Of a stretch of 64,000 bases of DNA, positions 45,826 to 54,741 are shown in pieces (positions within the stretch are counted from its first letter, which is position 1; every line of letters begins with the position of its first letter). The notes beneath the pieces were generated by a model. It made no database searches. It was not told the DNA's origin and was given only the letters and a program-made list of their open reading frames with translations. This DNA comes from Algiphilus aromaticivorans DG1253 (GTDB taxonomy: Bacteria; Pseudomonadota; Gammaproteobacteria; Nevskiales; Nevskiaceae). The position numbers were made by a program, and so were the translations under genes. The stretch lies in the NCBI RefSeq assembly GCF_000733765.1, contig NZ_JPOG01000001.1:2046001-2110000 (forward strand). The letters are read 5' to 3'.

Positions 45826-46839
45826 CTAGATCTTGGCCAGCGTTTCTTCGTCGGTTACGTAGAACTGCTTGAACCACTTGCGGAACTGCAGCACCGGGCC
45901 GTCACCGTCGCAGAGCAGCGGGTTCGGACGATACTTCTTGTGGTTCCAGACGATGAAGTCGACGCTCTCGAAGCCGGCGCTTTCCTCGCCCTCCGCCTCA
46001 CCGATCATGTGATCGACGATTTTCTTCGCAATCGTGAGCTCCTGCGATCCTTCCGGATAATCCTTGTAGCGGAAGCTCATGTTCATCTGGCTCTTGTCGA
46101 GATCGATCGGCTGGGTATAGCTGATCATCGTCGCCGACACGCCGTTCTGCGTGAAGTAGAAGACGTTCAGCCCTGGACCGTAGCCCCGGCCGACGATGTA
46201 GCCTTGGGCCATGTCGATATCGATGATGTGGCCGTCGAATTTCACCTCGGCCGGAGGGATCTGCTCGGCACCGTGCAGGAACTTGAGGTGCGCGAAGTCG
46301 ACGCCGTTCTCGGCGATTTCCTGGATGGCCGTACTGGCGGTCCAGCTGCCGTGGCGGTCGCCGGACCAACCCTCGGCGTCTTCCATCTCCGGAATATAGG
46401 GCAGCTCCCAGCTCGGCGCTTCGCACTTCGGGTGGTACCAGGCCCAGATCTGGCCATACTTTTCGACCACTGGAAGCGTGCGCAGGATCGCCTGCTTCTT
46501 GGTAATGGGCGGCGCGACCTTGCCGTAGGGAATATTCTTGCACCAGCCTTCCGGGTCGTACTCCCAGTGGTGGAAGGGGCAACGGATGTTCTCGCCGACC
46601 ACCTTGCCGCCGTGACCAATGTGCGCGCCCAGGTGCGGGCAGTAGGGATCGGTCATGCCGACCTTGCCGGACTCGCTGCGGAAGAGCACCCACTCCTGAC
46701 CGAAGATGTAGACGTTGCGAACTTCCTCGGTCGCCAGACTGCTCGACCAGTCCACGAAGAACCATCCGGCCGGGATCGGGAAAGGGCAGCGCTCAAGCTG
46801 CTGTGATTCGAGCAACTGCTGAAGATTGATGGCACCCAT
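45826..46839 (-). CDS. Rieske non-heme iron oxygenase, KshA/SdmA-like
   Basis: 337 aa from the ATG at 46839, which has AGGAGG upstream. Rieske ligands Cys67, His69, Cys87, His90 (CPHLGAHIG ... CPFHHW). Mononuclear iron site Asp181-x2-His184-x4-His189 in ENGVDFAHLKFLHG. The C-terminal domain and size fit KshA-type steroid hydroxylases and, by memory, bacterial sterol C4-demethylase SdmA. Substrate therefore likely steroid-like, but not proven. Confidence 0.85.
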   Translation of the reverse strand: MGAINLQQLLESQQLERCPFPIPAGWFFVDWSSSLATEEVRNVYIFGQEWVLFRSESGKVGMTDPYCPHLGAHIGHGGKVVGENIRCPFHHWEYDPEGWCKNIPYGKVAPPITKKQAILRTLPVVEKYGQIWAWYHPKCEAPSWELPYIPEMEDAEGWSGDRHGSWTASTAIQEIAENGVDFAHLKFLHGAEQIPPAEVKFDGHIIDIDMAQGYIVGRGYGPGLNVFYFTQNGVSATMISYTQPIDLDKSQMNMSFRYKDYPEGSQELTIAKKIVDHMIGEAEGEESAGFESVDFIVWNHKKYRPNPLLCDGDGPVLQFRKWFKQFYVTDEETLAKI

Positions 46840-46946
46840 TGAAAATCGCCTCCTGCTGCGAATGGCTAATAGTGCGCGGATACGTGGTCCACGCGGCATG
46901 ACATGAACCGATAGTGCGTTTGATGCGCGCCCGTGTCCTACTCCAT

Positions 46947-48380
46947 TCAGGTGATGGGCGCGACACCGCGTCGCCACACTCCTTCGGGTCGCACGCTGGC
47001 GAGCGCAGCACGCGCCGCCGCCCAGCTCCGGTCGAGCAGAATCAGATCCGCCGGCGCACCCGTTGCCAGCGGCCGCCAGGCGCGCGCCGGATCATCCGGC
47101 GGGCCGGCAAAGCCGGCATAGGCCGCCTCCGGCGTCAGGGCCTCACCAGCGCCGAGAATAGCCCCAGCCGACGTGCGGCGCGACACGGCGGCGGCCATCG
47201 CCGCCCAGGGATCAACGTTGCCGTAAGGGGCGTCACTGCTCAGCGCCAAGCCGATGCCGGCCGCGCGCAGCCCAGCCAGCCGATAGAGATAAGACTGATC
47301 TTCGGCGTCGACTTCGGTGAGATAGCGATCACCGCGCTCGGCGACCAGCGCGGGTTGGGTCACCACGATCACGCCCAGCGCCGCCAGCTCCGCCACCGCC
47401 TCGGGCGGGGCGACCGAGGCGTGCTCGATGCGATCGCCGGGACGCGGCCCGGCCGCGCGCAAGGCCGCCAGCGCGAAGGGTAGATCGACACGGCTGACGC
47501 AGTGCACGGCCACACCCCGCCCCGCGGCGTGCGCCGCGCGCATGGCAGCGCTCAGCGCGTCGATATCGGGCAGCGCATTGTCGTGCAGATGGAACTTGCG
47601 CTCCCCACGCGTCAGCCGTGGCCGCGAGGCGTCCGTATTCGCCTCGGCGGGCACCGCATCCAAGGCGGCGCTGCCCATCACGCGCAGATCCTGCAACAGT
47701 GCACCTTCGGCCTGGGCGGCGGCGAAGGCCTGCCAATCATCGGCGTCGTTGGCATGGCTGCAGTCGGTGAGCGCGGTTACTCCCATCGACCACAAACTAC
47801 GGCTAAGGCCGGAAAGATCTGGACGTTGCGAGCCCCTGCGCGCGCGCAGCCAAGCGTCGGCGTCGTAGAGCCGACCCGTCGCCCGAGCATTCTCTGTCTC
47901 CAGCGGTGCCTCTGCGTGCTCCGGGTCGACCCCCAGCGCCCGCAGTGCCGCGCTGTTGAGCAGCCACATGCGACCGCTGCGGTGCTGAAGCCGCACCGGC
48001 CGATCCGGCAGCACACCATCCAGCCAGGATCGGTCGGCCGCCTGCCCGCTGCCCGCCAGCGAGGCCTCGTCGAAGCCGACGCCGCGTAGCCATTTGCCCG
48101 CCGGCAGACCGGCTTCGGCGGCGCGCAGCGCCTGCACCAGCGCCGCCTCGTCGGCACAGGCGGCAGGTCTGCAATCCACGGACGCCGCGGCGGCGGCGGT
48201 GGCCTGCAGATGGATATGGTGATCGCAGAGGCTGGGCATCAGCGCTCGCCCCTGCGCATCAAGACCCTCTTCTCCCGCATGCCGCTGGAGCCGCGGTGCG
48301 ATCTCTGCCACTACCCCGCCCGCCAGACGGACGTCGGCCCGCCGGGCCCCGAAATCCAGCTCCGCGTCGCGGATCAGCAC
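46947..48380 (-). CDS. Amidohydrolase-superfamily hydrolase (YtcJ-like)
   Basis: 477 aa metal-dependent TIM barrel. Metal-binding HxH motif in CDHHIHLQAT at about 54; later metal His in GVAVHCVSR and DRIEHASVAPPE; catalytic Asp in ALSSDAPYGNVDPW. YtcJ-like deacetylase or amidohydrolase family with an N-terminal beta-sandwich. Substrate unknown; could hydrolyse an amide or cyclic intermediate of the island pathway. Confidence 0.85.
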   Translation of the reverse strand: MLIRDAELDFGARRADVRLAGGVVAEIAPRLQRHAGEEGLDAQGRALMPSLCDHHIHLQATAAAAASVDCRPAACADEAALVQALRAAEAGLPAGKWLRGVGFDEASLAGSGQAADRSWLDGVLPDRPVRLQHRSGRMWLLNSAALRALGVDPEHAEAPLETENARATGRLYDADAWLRARRGSQRPDLSGLSRSLWSMGVTALTDCSHANDADDWQAFAAAQAEGALLQDLRVMGSAALDAVPAEANTDASRPRLTRGERKFHLHDNALPDIDALSAAMRAAHAAGRGVAVHCVSRVDLPFALAALRAAGPRPGDRIEHASVAPPEAVAELAALGVIVVTQPALVAERGDRYLTEVDAEDQSYLYRLAGLRAAGIGLALSSDAPYGNVDPWAAMAAAVSRRTSAGAILGAGEALTPEAAYAGFAGPPDDPARAWRPLATGAPADLILLDRSWAAARAALASVRPEGVWRRGVAPIT

Positions 48381-49723
48381 GACGCGACCAAGTTCTCCAG
48401 CACGCGCTGCGTGTCGGCCCCCAGCGCACCGGCCCTGCCAGCCGGCCGCCGGGCACGCGGCGGCTGTGCCGTGACGCCGGCCGCCTCGATCTCGGCCTGC
48501 CAGGCGCCGGCCCGCGCCCGCACGGCGGCAGGCGAATTGTCACCCGCCGAGGCGATGCAGTGGGCAACGACGTCGCGCAGGGGCAGCGACCACAAGCCGC
48601 CCTCACCGTCCAGCCAGGCCGACCAGGCACAGAGCGCAGCGTGCAGCCCGGTCAATGGATCAGCGATGGCGTCACCCACGAAGCCCGGCGCACCATGCGC
48701 GCAGGCCATCATCCAGGCCAGACCGGCCGCCGCACCGGCGTCGTCGCCGTAGGCTGCGCGCATACCGGCCTCGCCCTCGCGCCCGTAGCCGGTAAGGCTG
48801 ATCCAGCTCAGTCCGGGCTGCTCGGCCACGCAACGCTCGGCATCGATGCCGAGCTGCTTCAATGCGCGCGGACGCGCCGCCTCGATGACGATGTCGGCGC
48901 GCGCAATCAGCGCCCGCAGCTGATCGATGCCCTCGGCGCTGCCGAAGTCGAGCGCCACACACTCCTTGCCGGCGTTGAGCAGATCGAAGAACTCGGCGTT
49001 GCCGGTGCGCGCACCGTCCGGCCGCTGCCGGGACTCCAGCTTGATGACACGCGCGCCCATCGCCTGCAACAGATGGCTGCACAGCGGGCCGGCCCAGAGG
49101 CTGGACATATCCAGTACTAGCGGCGGACGCACCGACGTATCCACACGCCGTGGCGCGCGCACCAACCGACGATACCAAGCCGTGGGCGCACGCGGCGGCA
49201 CACAATCGGCCGCCGCCAGACCGAGCAGGGCCGCGCGCTCGGCCAGGGGTGCAGCCGCACACTGCCGCAATACGCGACTCAGCCCTTCCCAATCGCTAAC
49301 ACTTTCGTCTTCCAGCCAGGCCGGCAGAAGCGCCCAGTCGTCTTCGCGCGAGAGTTGCACGGCCAGCCAGCCGTCGGCGCAGGCGAGCAGGCGGCAGCCG
49401 CCCCCCGGCGAGATATCACCGGCGCGCGACAGTCCATTGCAGGCGGCGCGCTCACCGAGCAGCGCCGCCGCGTCCAGACCGGCCAGCGCCGCGCCGCCAG
49501 GCAGCGCGGCCAGCGCCGCCAGCGCCCCCTGTGCGCAGCTCGAGAGCGGTGCCGGCGGCATGCGCGGGGACGCGTCGCCAGGGCCGGTCAGCGCCTGAAG
49601 CCCGCAGCGCGCGTTGGCGAGCGCCGGGCTGTCGATAGACGCTTTCGGCTCGGCCGCAATATCCAGCGCGCGCAGCAGCGACCGGGCATAACGCCCGGCA
49701 AAGCCAGCTTCCGCCGCGCTCAG
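48374..49723 (-). CDS. CaiB/BaiF-family CoA-transferase, probable CTG start
   Basis: About 449 aa. The family III domain begins about residue 200 with VLDMSSLWAGPLCSHLLQAMG and continues with RQRPDGARTGNAEFFDLLNAGK and SWISLTGYGREGEAGMRAAYG, where GDDAG holds the likely catalytic Asp. The first 200 residues look like a degenerate half of the same fold. No ATG, GTG or TTG starts the frame suitably: the best start is CTG at 49723, with AGGAG five bases upstream and a CTGA overlap with the preceding stop. It overlaps the amidohydrolase start by 7 nt. Confidence 0.75.
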   Translation of the reverse strand: MSAAEAGFAGRYARSLLRALDIAAEPKASIDSPALANARCGLQALTGPGDASPRMPPAPLSSCAQGALAALAALPGGAALAGLDAAALLGERAACNGLSRAGDISPGGGCRLLACADGWLAVQLSREDDWALLPAWLEDESVSDWEGLSRVLRQCAAAPLAERAALLGLAAADCVPPRAPTAWYRRLVRAPRRVDTSVRPPLVLDMSSLWAGPLCSHLLQAMGARVIKLESRQRPDGARTGNAEFFDLLNAGKECVALDFGSAEGIDQLRALIARADIVIEAARPRALKQLGIDAERCVAEQPGLSWISLTGYGREGEAGMRAAYGDDAGAAAGLAWMMACAHGAPGFVGDAIADPLTGLHAALCAWSAWLDGEGGLWSLPLRDVVAHCIASAGDNSPAAVRARAGAWQAEIEAAGVTAQPPRARRPAGRAGALGADTQRVLENLVASC

Positions 49724-50178
49724 CGCGACTCCTGTCGCTGCTGCCACAGGGCTTCGGCGCGCTTGGCCACGCCTGCCGTCATGCCGTCGAAGCCGGCGCG
49801 CAGACGACGCCCGAGCAGAGAACGCACCAGCGGCATGAGCCAACCCCGGAGCTCGAAATGCGAGACGTAGCGACAGCGCTGCTCGTCGAGGGGCGCAATG
49901 TCATGCCAGCGCGCGCTCGACAGCGCGCCCGCCGGAACCGGCTTCATGCGGTAACTGAAACCCCGCCCTTCGCGGTACTCGGTGATCCACTCGCGCTGCT
50001 GCTGCGGCTTCTTCATCAAGTGCACGGTCATGTCGATGGCGTCGCCGGGCTGCAGCGTGGATTCGCACTTGGAGACGAAGGGATTCCACTCGCCGTAGCG
50101 CGAGAGATCCGAGATCACCTCCCAGACGACCTCGGCGGGGGCGGCAATCTCGCGGGTTTCTTCGATCACGAAAGCCAT
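49720..50178 (-). CDS. SRPBCC (polyketide cyclase/START-like) protein
   Basis: 152 aa. Helix-grip fold pattern: AFVIEETREIAAPAEVVWEV at the N-terminus, GEWNPFVSKCES, YVSHFELRGWLMPLV and the C-terminal helix FDGMTAGVAKRAEALW. Binds hydrophobic ligands in known members. Lies between the acyl-CoA ligase (9 nt) and the CoA-transferase (overlap). Confidence 0.85.
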   Translation of the reverse strand: MAFVIEETREIAAPAEVVWEVISDLSRYGEWNPFVSKCESTLQPGDAIDMTVHLMKKPQQQREWITEYREGRGFSYRMKPVPAGALSSARWHDIAPLDEQRCRYVSHFELRGWLMPLVRSLLGRRLRAGFDGMTAGVAKRAEALWQQRQESR

Positions 50179-50187
50179 GGCCTTTCC

Positions 50188-51696
50188 TCAGGCAGCGACG
50201 GCGTCGGCCATCTCGTCGCGGATGACGCGACGAAGCAGCTTGCCCATCTCGTTGTAGGGAAGCGCATCCCGGAAGAGGATACGCTGCGGCACACGCGAGG
50301 AGCGCAGCTGATCGCGCACGCATTGCTGCAGCTCGGATTCGCTCACCGACGCGTCGGGCGCCAGCACCACGGCCGCGCCCACGCCCTCACCCCACTGCGG
50401 GTCGGGCACCGCGACAACAGCGACGTCGGCCACGGCCGGGTGCGCCAGCAGCACATCCTCGATCTCGCCGGGCGAGATGTTCTCGCCGCCGCGCACGATG
50501 ACGTCGTCGGCGCGACCGTCGAGGAAGAGATAGCCCTCGGCGTCGAGATAGCCGCGGTCGCGGGTCGGGAACCAGCCCTCGGCGTCAAGCTGGCTGCCCA
50601 ATGACAGGTACTCGCCGGAGACCTGCGGCCCGCGCACGAAGACGAAGCCGGCCTCCTCGGCATCGAGCACGCGCTCGTCCTCGTCGCGGATCTGGATCTC
50701 CACCGCGCCGGTGGGCTGACCCGCCGAAGCGAGCCGCCGCCGGACCTTCGGATCCTCGCTGGACATCGCCAGGCGATGGTCATCCGGGCCCAGAACGGCC
50801 ACGGTGGAGCTGGTCTCGGTCAGGCCGTAGGCATTGGTGAAATCGACCTGTGGCAGCAGCCCCATGGCGCGCTCGATGGTCTGCTGCGGCATGCGGCCGC
50901 CGCCGTAGGCGATGGCGCGCAGGCTGGGCAGCCCTTCGCCGCCCTCGGCGTCGAGCACCTCGATGATGCGCGCCAGCATGGTGGGCACGACGAAGGCGTT
51001 GCTCGCGTTCTCGCGGCGGCAGGCCTCGACCCAGCGCTGGGCGTCGAAGGCCCCGATCATCGCCATGCGGCGACAGGCGTAGGTCGACGACAGGATCGCC
51101 GATATCCCGGCGATATGGTATGGCGGCACGCTGACCAGATTGGCGTCGACCTCCTCGGCCGCACCGAATTCCACCGTGCCGATGATGTAAGAGGAAAGGT
51201 TCTCGTGGCGCAGCACGGCGGCCTTGGGCTTGCCGGTCGTGCCGCTGGTGAAGAGCTGCACGGCGATCTCCGCCGGATCCTCCGCGGCCGTGGACTCGGC
51301 GTCGACACGCTCGGCTGCAGCAGCGAGAAACTCGGCGCGCGAGATCGTCTCGATGCCATCGCGCGCCGGCAGACGACCCTCGGCCTCCGGCCCGACCACT
51401 ACGAGCGCCGGGCTGATCCGGTCCACCAGCTCGGCCAGCTCGGCGTCGGTCAGACGATAGTTCAGCGGCACATACGGAATCGCCGCGTGCGCGGCCCCGA
51501 AGGCGGCGATGGCAGTCGCCGGCGAGTTGACATCCAGCAACGCCAGATGCGCCGCGCCGCGCTCGCGCACGAACTGCGCAGCGCCCAGGGCGCGGCTCTT
51601 GAGGTCGGCGAAGGAGAGCTGCTCGCCCTCGTAGGAAATCGCGACACGGTCGCCGAAGGCCTCGGCGCTCATGTCGAGCAGCATGGTGATGTTCAT
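50188..51696 (-). CDS. Acyl-CoA synthetase (class I adenylate-forming)
   Basis: 502 aa. P-loop-like ATP motif QLFTSGTTGKPKAAVLRHEN; NAYGLTETSSTVAV; hinge region DRGYLDAEGYLFLDGRADDVIVRGGENISP; catalytic Lys in PYNEMGKLLRRV near the C-terminus. Activates a carboxylic acid with ATP and CoA. In this island it would start side-chain degradation of a sterol or terpenoid acid; substrate inferred only. Confidence 0.93.
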   Translation of the reverse strand: MNITMLLDMSAEAFGDRVAISYEGEQLSFADLKSRALGAAQFVRERGAAHLALLDVNSPATAIAAFGAAHAAIPYVPLNYRLTDAELAELVDRISPALVVVGPEAEGRLPARDGIETISRAEFLAAAAERVDAESTAAEDPAEIAVQLFTSGTTGKPKAAVLRHENLSSYIIGTVEFGAAEEVDANLVSVPPYHIAGISAILSSTYACRRMAMIGAFDAQRWVEACRRENASNAFVVPTMLARIIEVLDAEGGEGLPSLRAIAYGGGRMPQQTIERAMGLLPQVDFTNAYGLTETSSTVAVLGPDDHRLAMSSEDPKVRRRLASAGQPTGAVEIQIRDEDERVLDAEEAGFVFVRGPQVSGEYLSLGSQLDAEGWFPTRDRGYLDAEGYLFLDGRADDVIVRGGENISPGEIEDVLLAHPAVADVAVVAVPDPQWGEGVGAAVVLAPDASVSESELQQCVRDQLRSSRVPQRILFRDALPYNEMGKLLRRVIRDEMADAVAA

Positions 51697-51759
51697 CGTT
51701 GTCTCTGTCAGTCAGTACGGAGTTCTTGCGAAGCTTTCAGGTGCGAAGCTGCATTGAGA

Positions 51760-52095
51760 GACGCGGTATTGGCGCCGTCGTGCCCGCGAGTTCCGCGCCT
51801 CATAGCAATGGCGCTATCGAATGTCGCCACGCGACCGGCGCGGGTTCCTTTGGTTTCGGCCAAAGGAACCAAAGCCATGGTGCCCGCCGGGTGGCCTGCC
51901 GCGGCTGCGCCGCGGCAGGTTCCCGTCTCGGATGCCGTGCTCGGGGCACGGGCGAACAGGCCATCCATGGCCTGGTCGCCCTCGCTCGACTTCCTGTCTC
52001 GCGACCCCTGTGCGCGCCATCCGAGCCGGCCACCCTCAAAGGGCACGGATCGCTCTGGCTCGTCGCTGCGCGACATCGCCGAAGCATTGACTCGG
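51760..52095 (-). repeat. Non-coding repeat family, copy C (within the island)
   Basis: Reverse orientation. Read on the minus strand: GCGATGTCGCG block, CCCTTTGAGGGTGGCCGGCTCGG, GCCCCGAGCAC, hairpin at 51,843-51,870 (GGTTCCTTTGG / CCAAAGGAACC), CCCGCGCC, ending CGCGGAACTCGCGGGCA. Nearly identical in order to copy B and 85-90% identical by eye. It separates the acyl-CoA synthetase from the small gene at 52,166; no gene is credible in this 470-bp gap. Confidence 0.75.
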
Positions 52096-52165
52096 CTCAT
52101 CGCCCAGAACCATCTGTACGAATCTGAGCAATCAGAGATTCTAGAAGTCACAGGATCACGGTCTA

Positions 52166-52474
52166 TCAGTCAGACGACGGCAGCTGCTTCGCCTGCTTGA
52201 CTTCCATCGGCGTGCCGTCGAGCACCAGGCTGCCTTCGCCGCCCTTGGTGCAGAGCAGCTCGATGGACTCGTCGGCGTTGACATAGCGCTTGCCCATCAG
52301 CGTGCCGCCGGAGCGCTCCGGGTCGACGCTACCGCCGCCCTCGCCGTCCGGGGGCAGCATCGGCTGGCCGCCGCATTGCAGGTCGTACTCGGCCGCGGGG
52401 GCCTTGATGACCATGACCTGGGTGTCGCAGACCGCGCTCTTGACGCGGGTACCGGCTTTGAGGGTGATGCTCAT
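52166..52474 (-). CDS. Uncharacterised 102-aa protein
   Basis: 102 aa, soluble, no signal peptide. Two possible halves: an N-terminal beta segment (TLKAGTRVKSAVCDTQVMVI) and a Cys-containing tail (SIELLCTKGGEGSLVLDGTP). Three cysteines in all, not in a recognisable motif. Start ATG overlaps the hydrolase stop (ATGA), so it is the last translated gene of the DUF35-thiolase-hydrolase unit. Function unknown. Confidence 0.7.
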   Translation of the reverse strand: MSITLKAGTRVKSAVCDTQVMVIKAPAAEYDLQCGGQPMLPPDGEGGGSVDPERSGGTLMGKRYVNADESIELLCTKGGEGSLVLDGTPMEVKQAKQLPSSD

Positions 52475-53481
52475 GATGTTGGCTCGACTCCGTGTTGTAG
52501 GGACGTCTCCCTCGCCGCCGCATACGCGGCCCAGTGCGCGAGGCGCCGGAACAGCCCGGCGCGCGACGGGAAGAGAAAGTGGCTGTGGCCAGTGGCGGGC
52601 AGCACCTGCAACGTCAGGTCGCCGCTGCCGCTGAAGGCCGCCGGCACCTGGTGCGGCGGGCCGGCCATGTCGCGGCTGCCCAGCCCGATGAAGATCGGCA
52701 CGTCGATCCGGGCGGCTTCCGGGCCGATATTGTCCGGCAGCATCGAGCAGAAGGCCGGCACCGGCAGCAGGCGCGCCCGGCAGCCGGCGAGCGCGCGGAT
52801 GCCATCGGCCTCGGCGCCGTCGCGGCCGTAGATATCGTTGTCGCCACCGCGACCGTTGCCCTCGCCCATCGCCGCGACCATCGCGCGCGCCAGCTCGACC
52901 CGCTGAGCCTTCAGGGCCTCGCGATCGGCCAGCAAAGGCTGAACGGCATCCGGCACGTATTCGGGCAAGCCGCGCGTGCTGAAGCCGAGCACGGCGACAG
53001 CTGCGTGCGGGCCATGCCGCTGCTGGGCGAGCACGGTGATCATCGCGCCCATGGAATGACCCAGGCCGATGCTCTGCAGCGCCGGCATCGCCGGCACCCC
53101 TTGTTCCAGGGTGCCGGCGCGCAGCCCCTCGCAGAGCCACTGACAGGCGGCTGCCGCCGCATCGGCGAGCGACTCCGGCGTGTGCGCGTAGACATCGCGA
53201 CCGTCATCGCTGTCGCCGATGCCGGGGTGATCCATGGCCGCCACGGCGAAGCCCTGCGCGGCCATTGCGCGCGCGAAGCTGTGGCTGTCGTTATCGGGCG
53301 CGCGCAGGTCGAAATAGCCGCGCGTCATGTGCCCACCGGGCAGACAGAAGAACAGCGTGTCCACCTGTGCGCTCGCCGGCGGCAGCCAGAGGCTCAGCCC
53401 GAGAGCCTGGCCGTCGACCTCGGGCCGCAAATCAAGCTGATGAACCGTGCTGTTCACGGCCTGACGCTGCCCCTCGCCCAT
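52471..53481 (-). CDS. Alpha/beta hydrolase
   Basis: 336 aa from the ATG at 53481. Nucleophile elbow GLGHSMGAMITVL; oxyanion region FFCLPGGHMTRGY; catalytic His probably in LPATGHSHFLF; Asp in GLGSRDMAG. No signal peptide. Four nt from the thiolase gene upstream. Would hydrolyse an ester or a cleaved ring intermediate; substrate not determinable. Confidence 0.88.
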   Translation of the reverse strand: MGEGQRQAVNSTVHQLDLRPEVDGQALGLSLWLPPASAQVDTLFFCLPGGHMTRGYFDLRAPDNDSHSFARAMAAQGFAVAAMDHPGIGDSDDGRDVYAHTPESLADAAAAACQWLCEGLRAGTLEQGVPAMPALQSIGLGHSMGAMITVLAQQRHGPHAAVAVLGFSTRGLPEYVPDAVQPLLADREALKAQRVELARAMVAAMGEGNGRGGDNDIYGRDGAEADGIRALAGCRARLLPVPAFCSMLPDNIGPEAARIDVPIFIGLGSRDMAGPPHQVPAAFSGSGDLTLQVLPATGHSHFLFPSRAGLFRRLAHWAAYAAARETSLQHGVEPTS

Positions 53482-53485
53482 CGCC

Positions 53486-54649
53486 TCAGGCGGCTCCCAG
53501 CACCGCACCGGCCATGCCGGAGGTGACCAGCACGCGCTCGGCACCGGCGACCTGATTGACCGCGCTGCCGCGGATCTGACGCACGCCTTCCGCCATGCTG
53601 TTCATGCCGTGGATGTAGGCCTCACCCAGCAGGCCGCCGTGGGTGTTCACCGGCAGGCTGCCGTCGATGCCGATCTCGGACTTCACGAAGTCCCTGGCCT
53701 CACCCCGGCCGCAGAAACCGAAGGCTTCCAGCTGCATGAAGACCTGGGGCGTGAAGGCGTCGTAAATCATTGCCGCCTGCATGTCGGCCGGCTTCAGACC
53801 GGTCTGCGCCCACAGGCGCCGGGCCGTTCCTTCGGCCTCCGGCATGACCAGCAGATCGTCGTGGTAATAGTTCGAGATGACCTCGACGTTGTAAGGGATC
53901 GACTGCGTCGCCCCGAGAATGCGCACCGGCGGCTGCTTGAGGTCCCGCGCGCGCTCCATGGAGGTCACCAGGATCGCCACACCACCGTCGGACTCCTGAC
54001 AGCAGTCCAGCATGCGCAGCACCGGGTCGACGATCCACTTGGAGTTCTGGTGATCCTCCAGCGTGATCGGCCGCTGATAGAACCAGGCGTTCGGGTTGGT
54101 CGCGGCGTAGGCACGCTGCTGCACCGACAGCGGCGCGAAATCCGCATTCGTCAGCCCGTATTCCTCCATGTAGGGACGTGCGGCAAGTGCGGCCCAGGAG
54201 CCCGGCGTCATCGCCCCGAAGGGCACGCACCACAGCAGCGAGCCGGTGCTGTTGCCGGAGGAGACCTGCTGCTGCTGGTTCTGCCCGAAGCGGTACTGGC
54301 TGCGTTCATTCATCGCGCGCCAGATCAGCACGTTCTCGCAGAGCCCGGCATCCACCAGCGCCATGGCGTGATAGAGGGTGGCGGCCGCCGCCGCACCGCC
54401 GCCAGGGATGCGGCCGGAATAGGCCAGATCCTTCACCCCCAGCGAGCGCGCGAGGCTGACCTCGTCGCTGTTGTCGATGGTGAAGGTGATCATGCCGTCG
54501 ATGTCGTGCGGCGACACGCCGGCATCCTGGCAGGCTGCCAGCGAAGCCTCGGCGGCCAGTTGCAGCTCGCTGCGACCGGACTCCTTGGAGAATTCCGTGG
54601 CGCCGATACCGGCGATAGCGGCCTGTCTTTGTACGTTCTTTGCAGTCAT
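53486..54649 (-). CDS. SCP-x/Ltp2-like thiolase lacking the nucleophilic cysteine
   Basis: 387 aa. Thiolase-superfamily fold of the lipid-transfer/SCP-x subgroup: AGIGATEFSKESGRSELQLA at the N-terminus and VNTHGGLLGEAYIHGMNSMAEG at the C-terminus. At the position of the acylated Cys (about 80-86) the sequence is GRIPGGGAAAA, without Cys. This pattern, together with a DUF35 partner gene, is what I know from Ltp2-type steroid side-chain retro-aldolases rather than from thiolytic enzymes. Confidence 0.85.
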   Translation of the reverse strand: MTAKNVQRQAAIAGIGATEFSKESGRSELQLAAEASLAACQDAGVSPHDIDGMITFTIDNSDEVSLARSLGVKDLAYSGRIPGGGAAAAATLYHAMALVDAGLCENVLIWRAMNERSQYRFGQNQQQQVSSGNSTGSLLWCVPFGAMTPGSWAALAARPYMEEYGLTNADFAPLSVQQRAYAATNPNAWFYQRPITLEDHQNSKWIVDPVLRMLDCCQESDGGVAILVTSMERARDLKQPPVRILGATQSIPYNVEVISNYYHDDLLVMPEAEGTARRLWAQTGLKPADMQAAMIYDAFTPQVFMQLEAFGFCGRGEARDFVKSEIGIDGSLPVNTHGGLLGEAYIHGMNSMAEGVRQIRGSAVNQVAGAERVLVTSGMAGAVLGAA

Positions 54650-54741
54650 GGGATTCTTTTCAGGAAGCCACGGATTTCAGAGATTCAAGCGATCTGGAAA
54701 CAGAAAGATCGCGCGCAATCTGTGCAACCCGCGACTAAAAA

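Noticed and set aside
51699-52127. Open frames in the 51,700-52,160 gap
   Set aside because: Same repeat family as 32,309-32,625; the reading frame is not conserved between copies.
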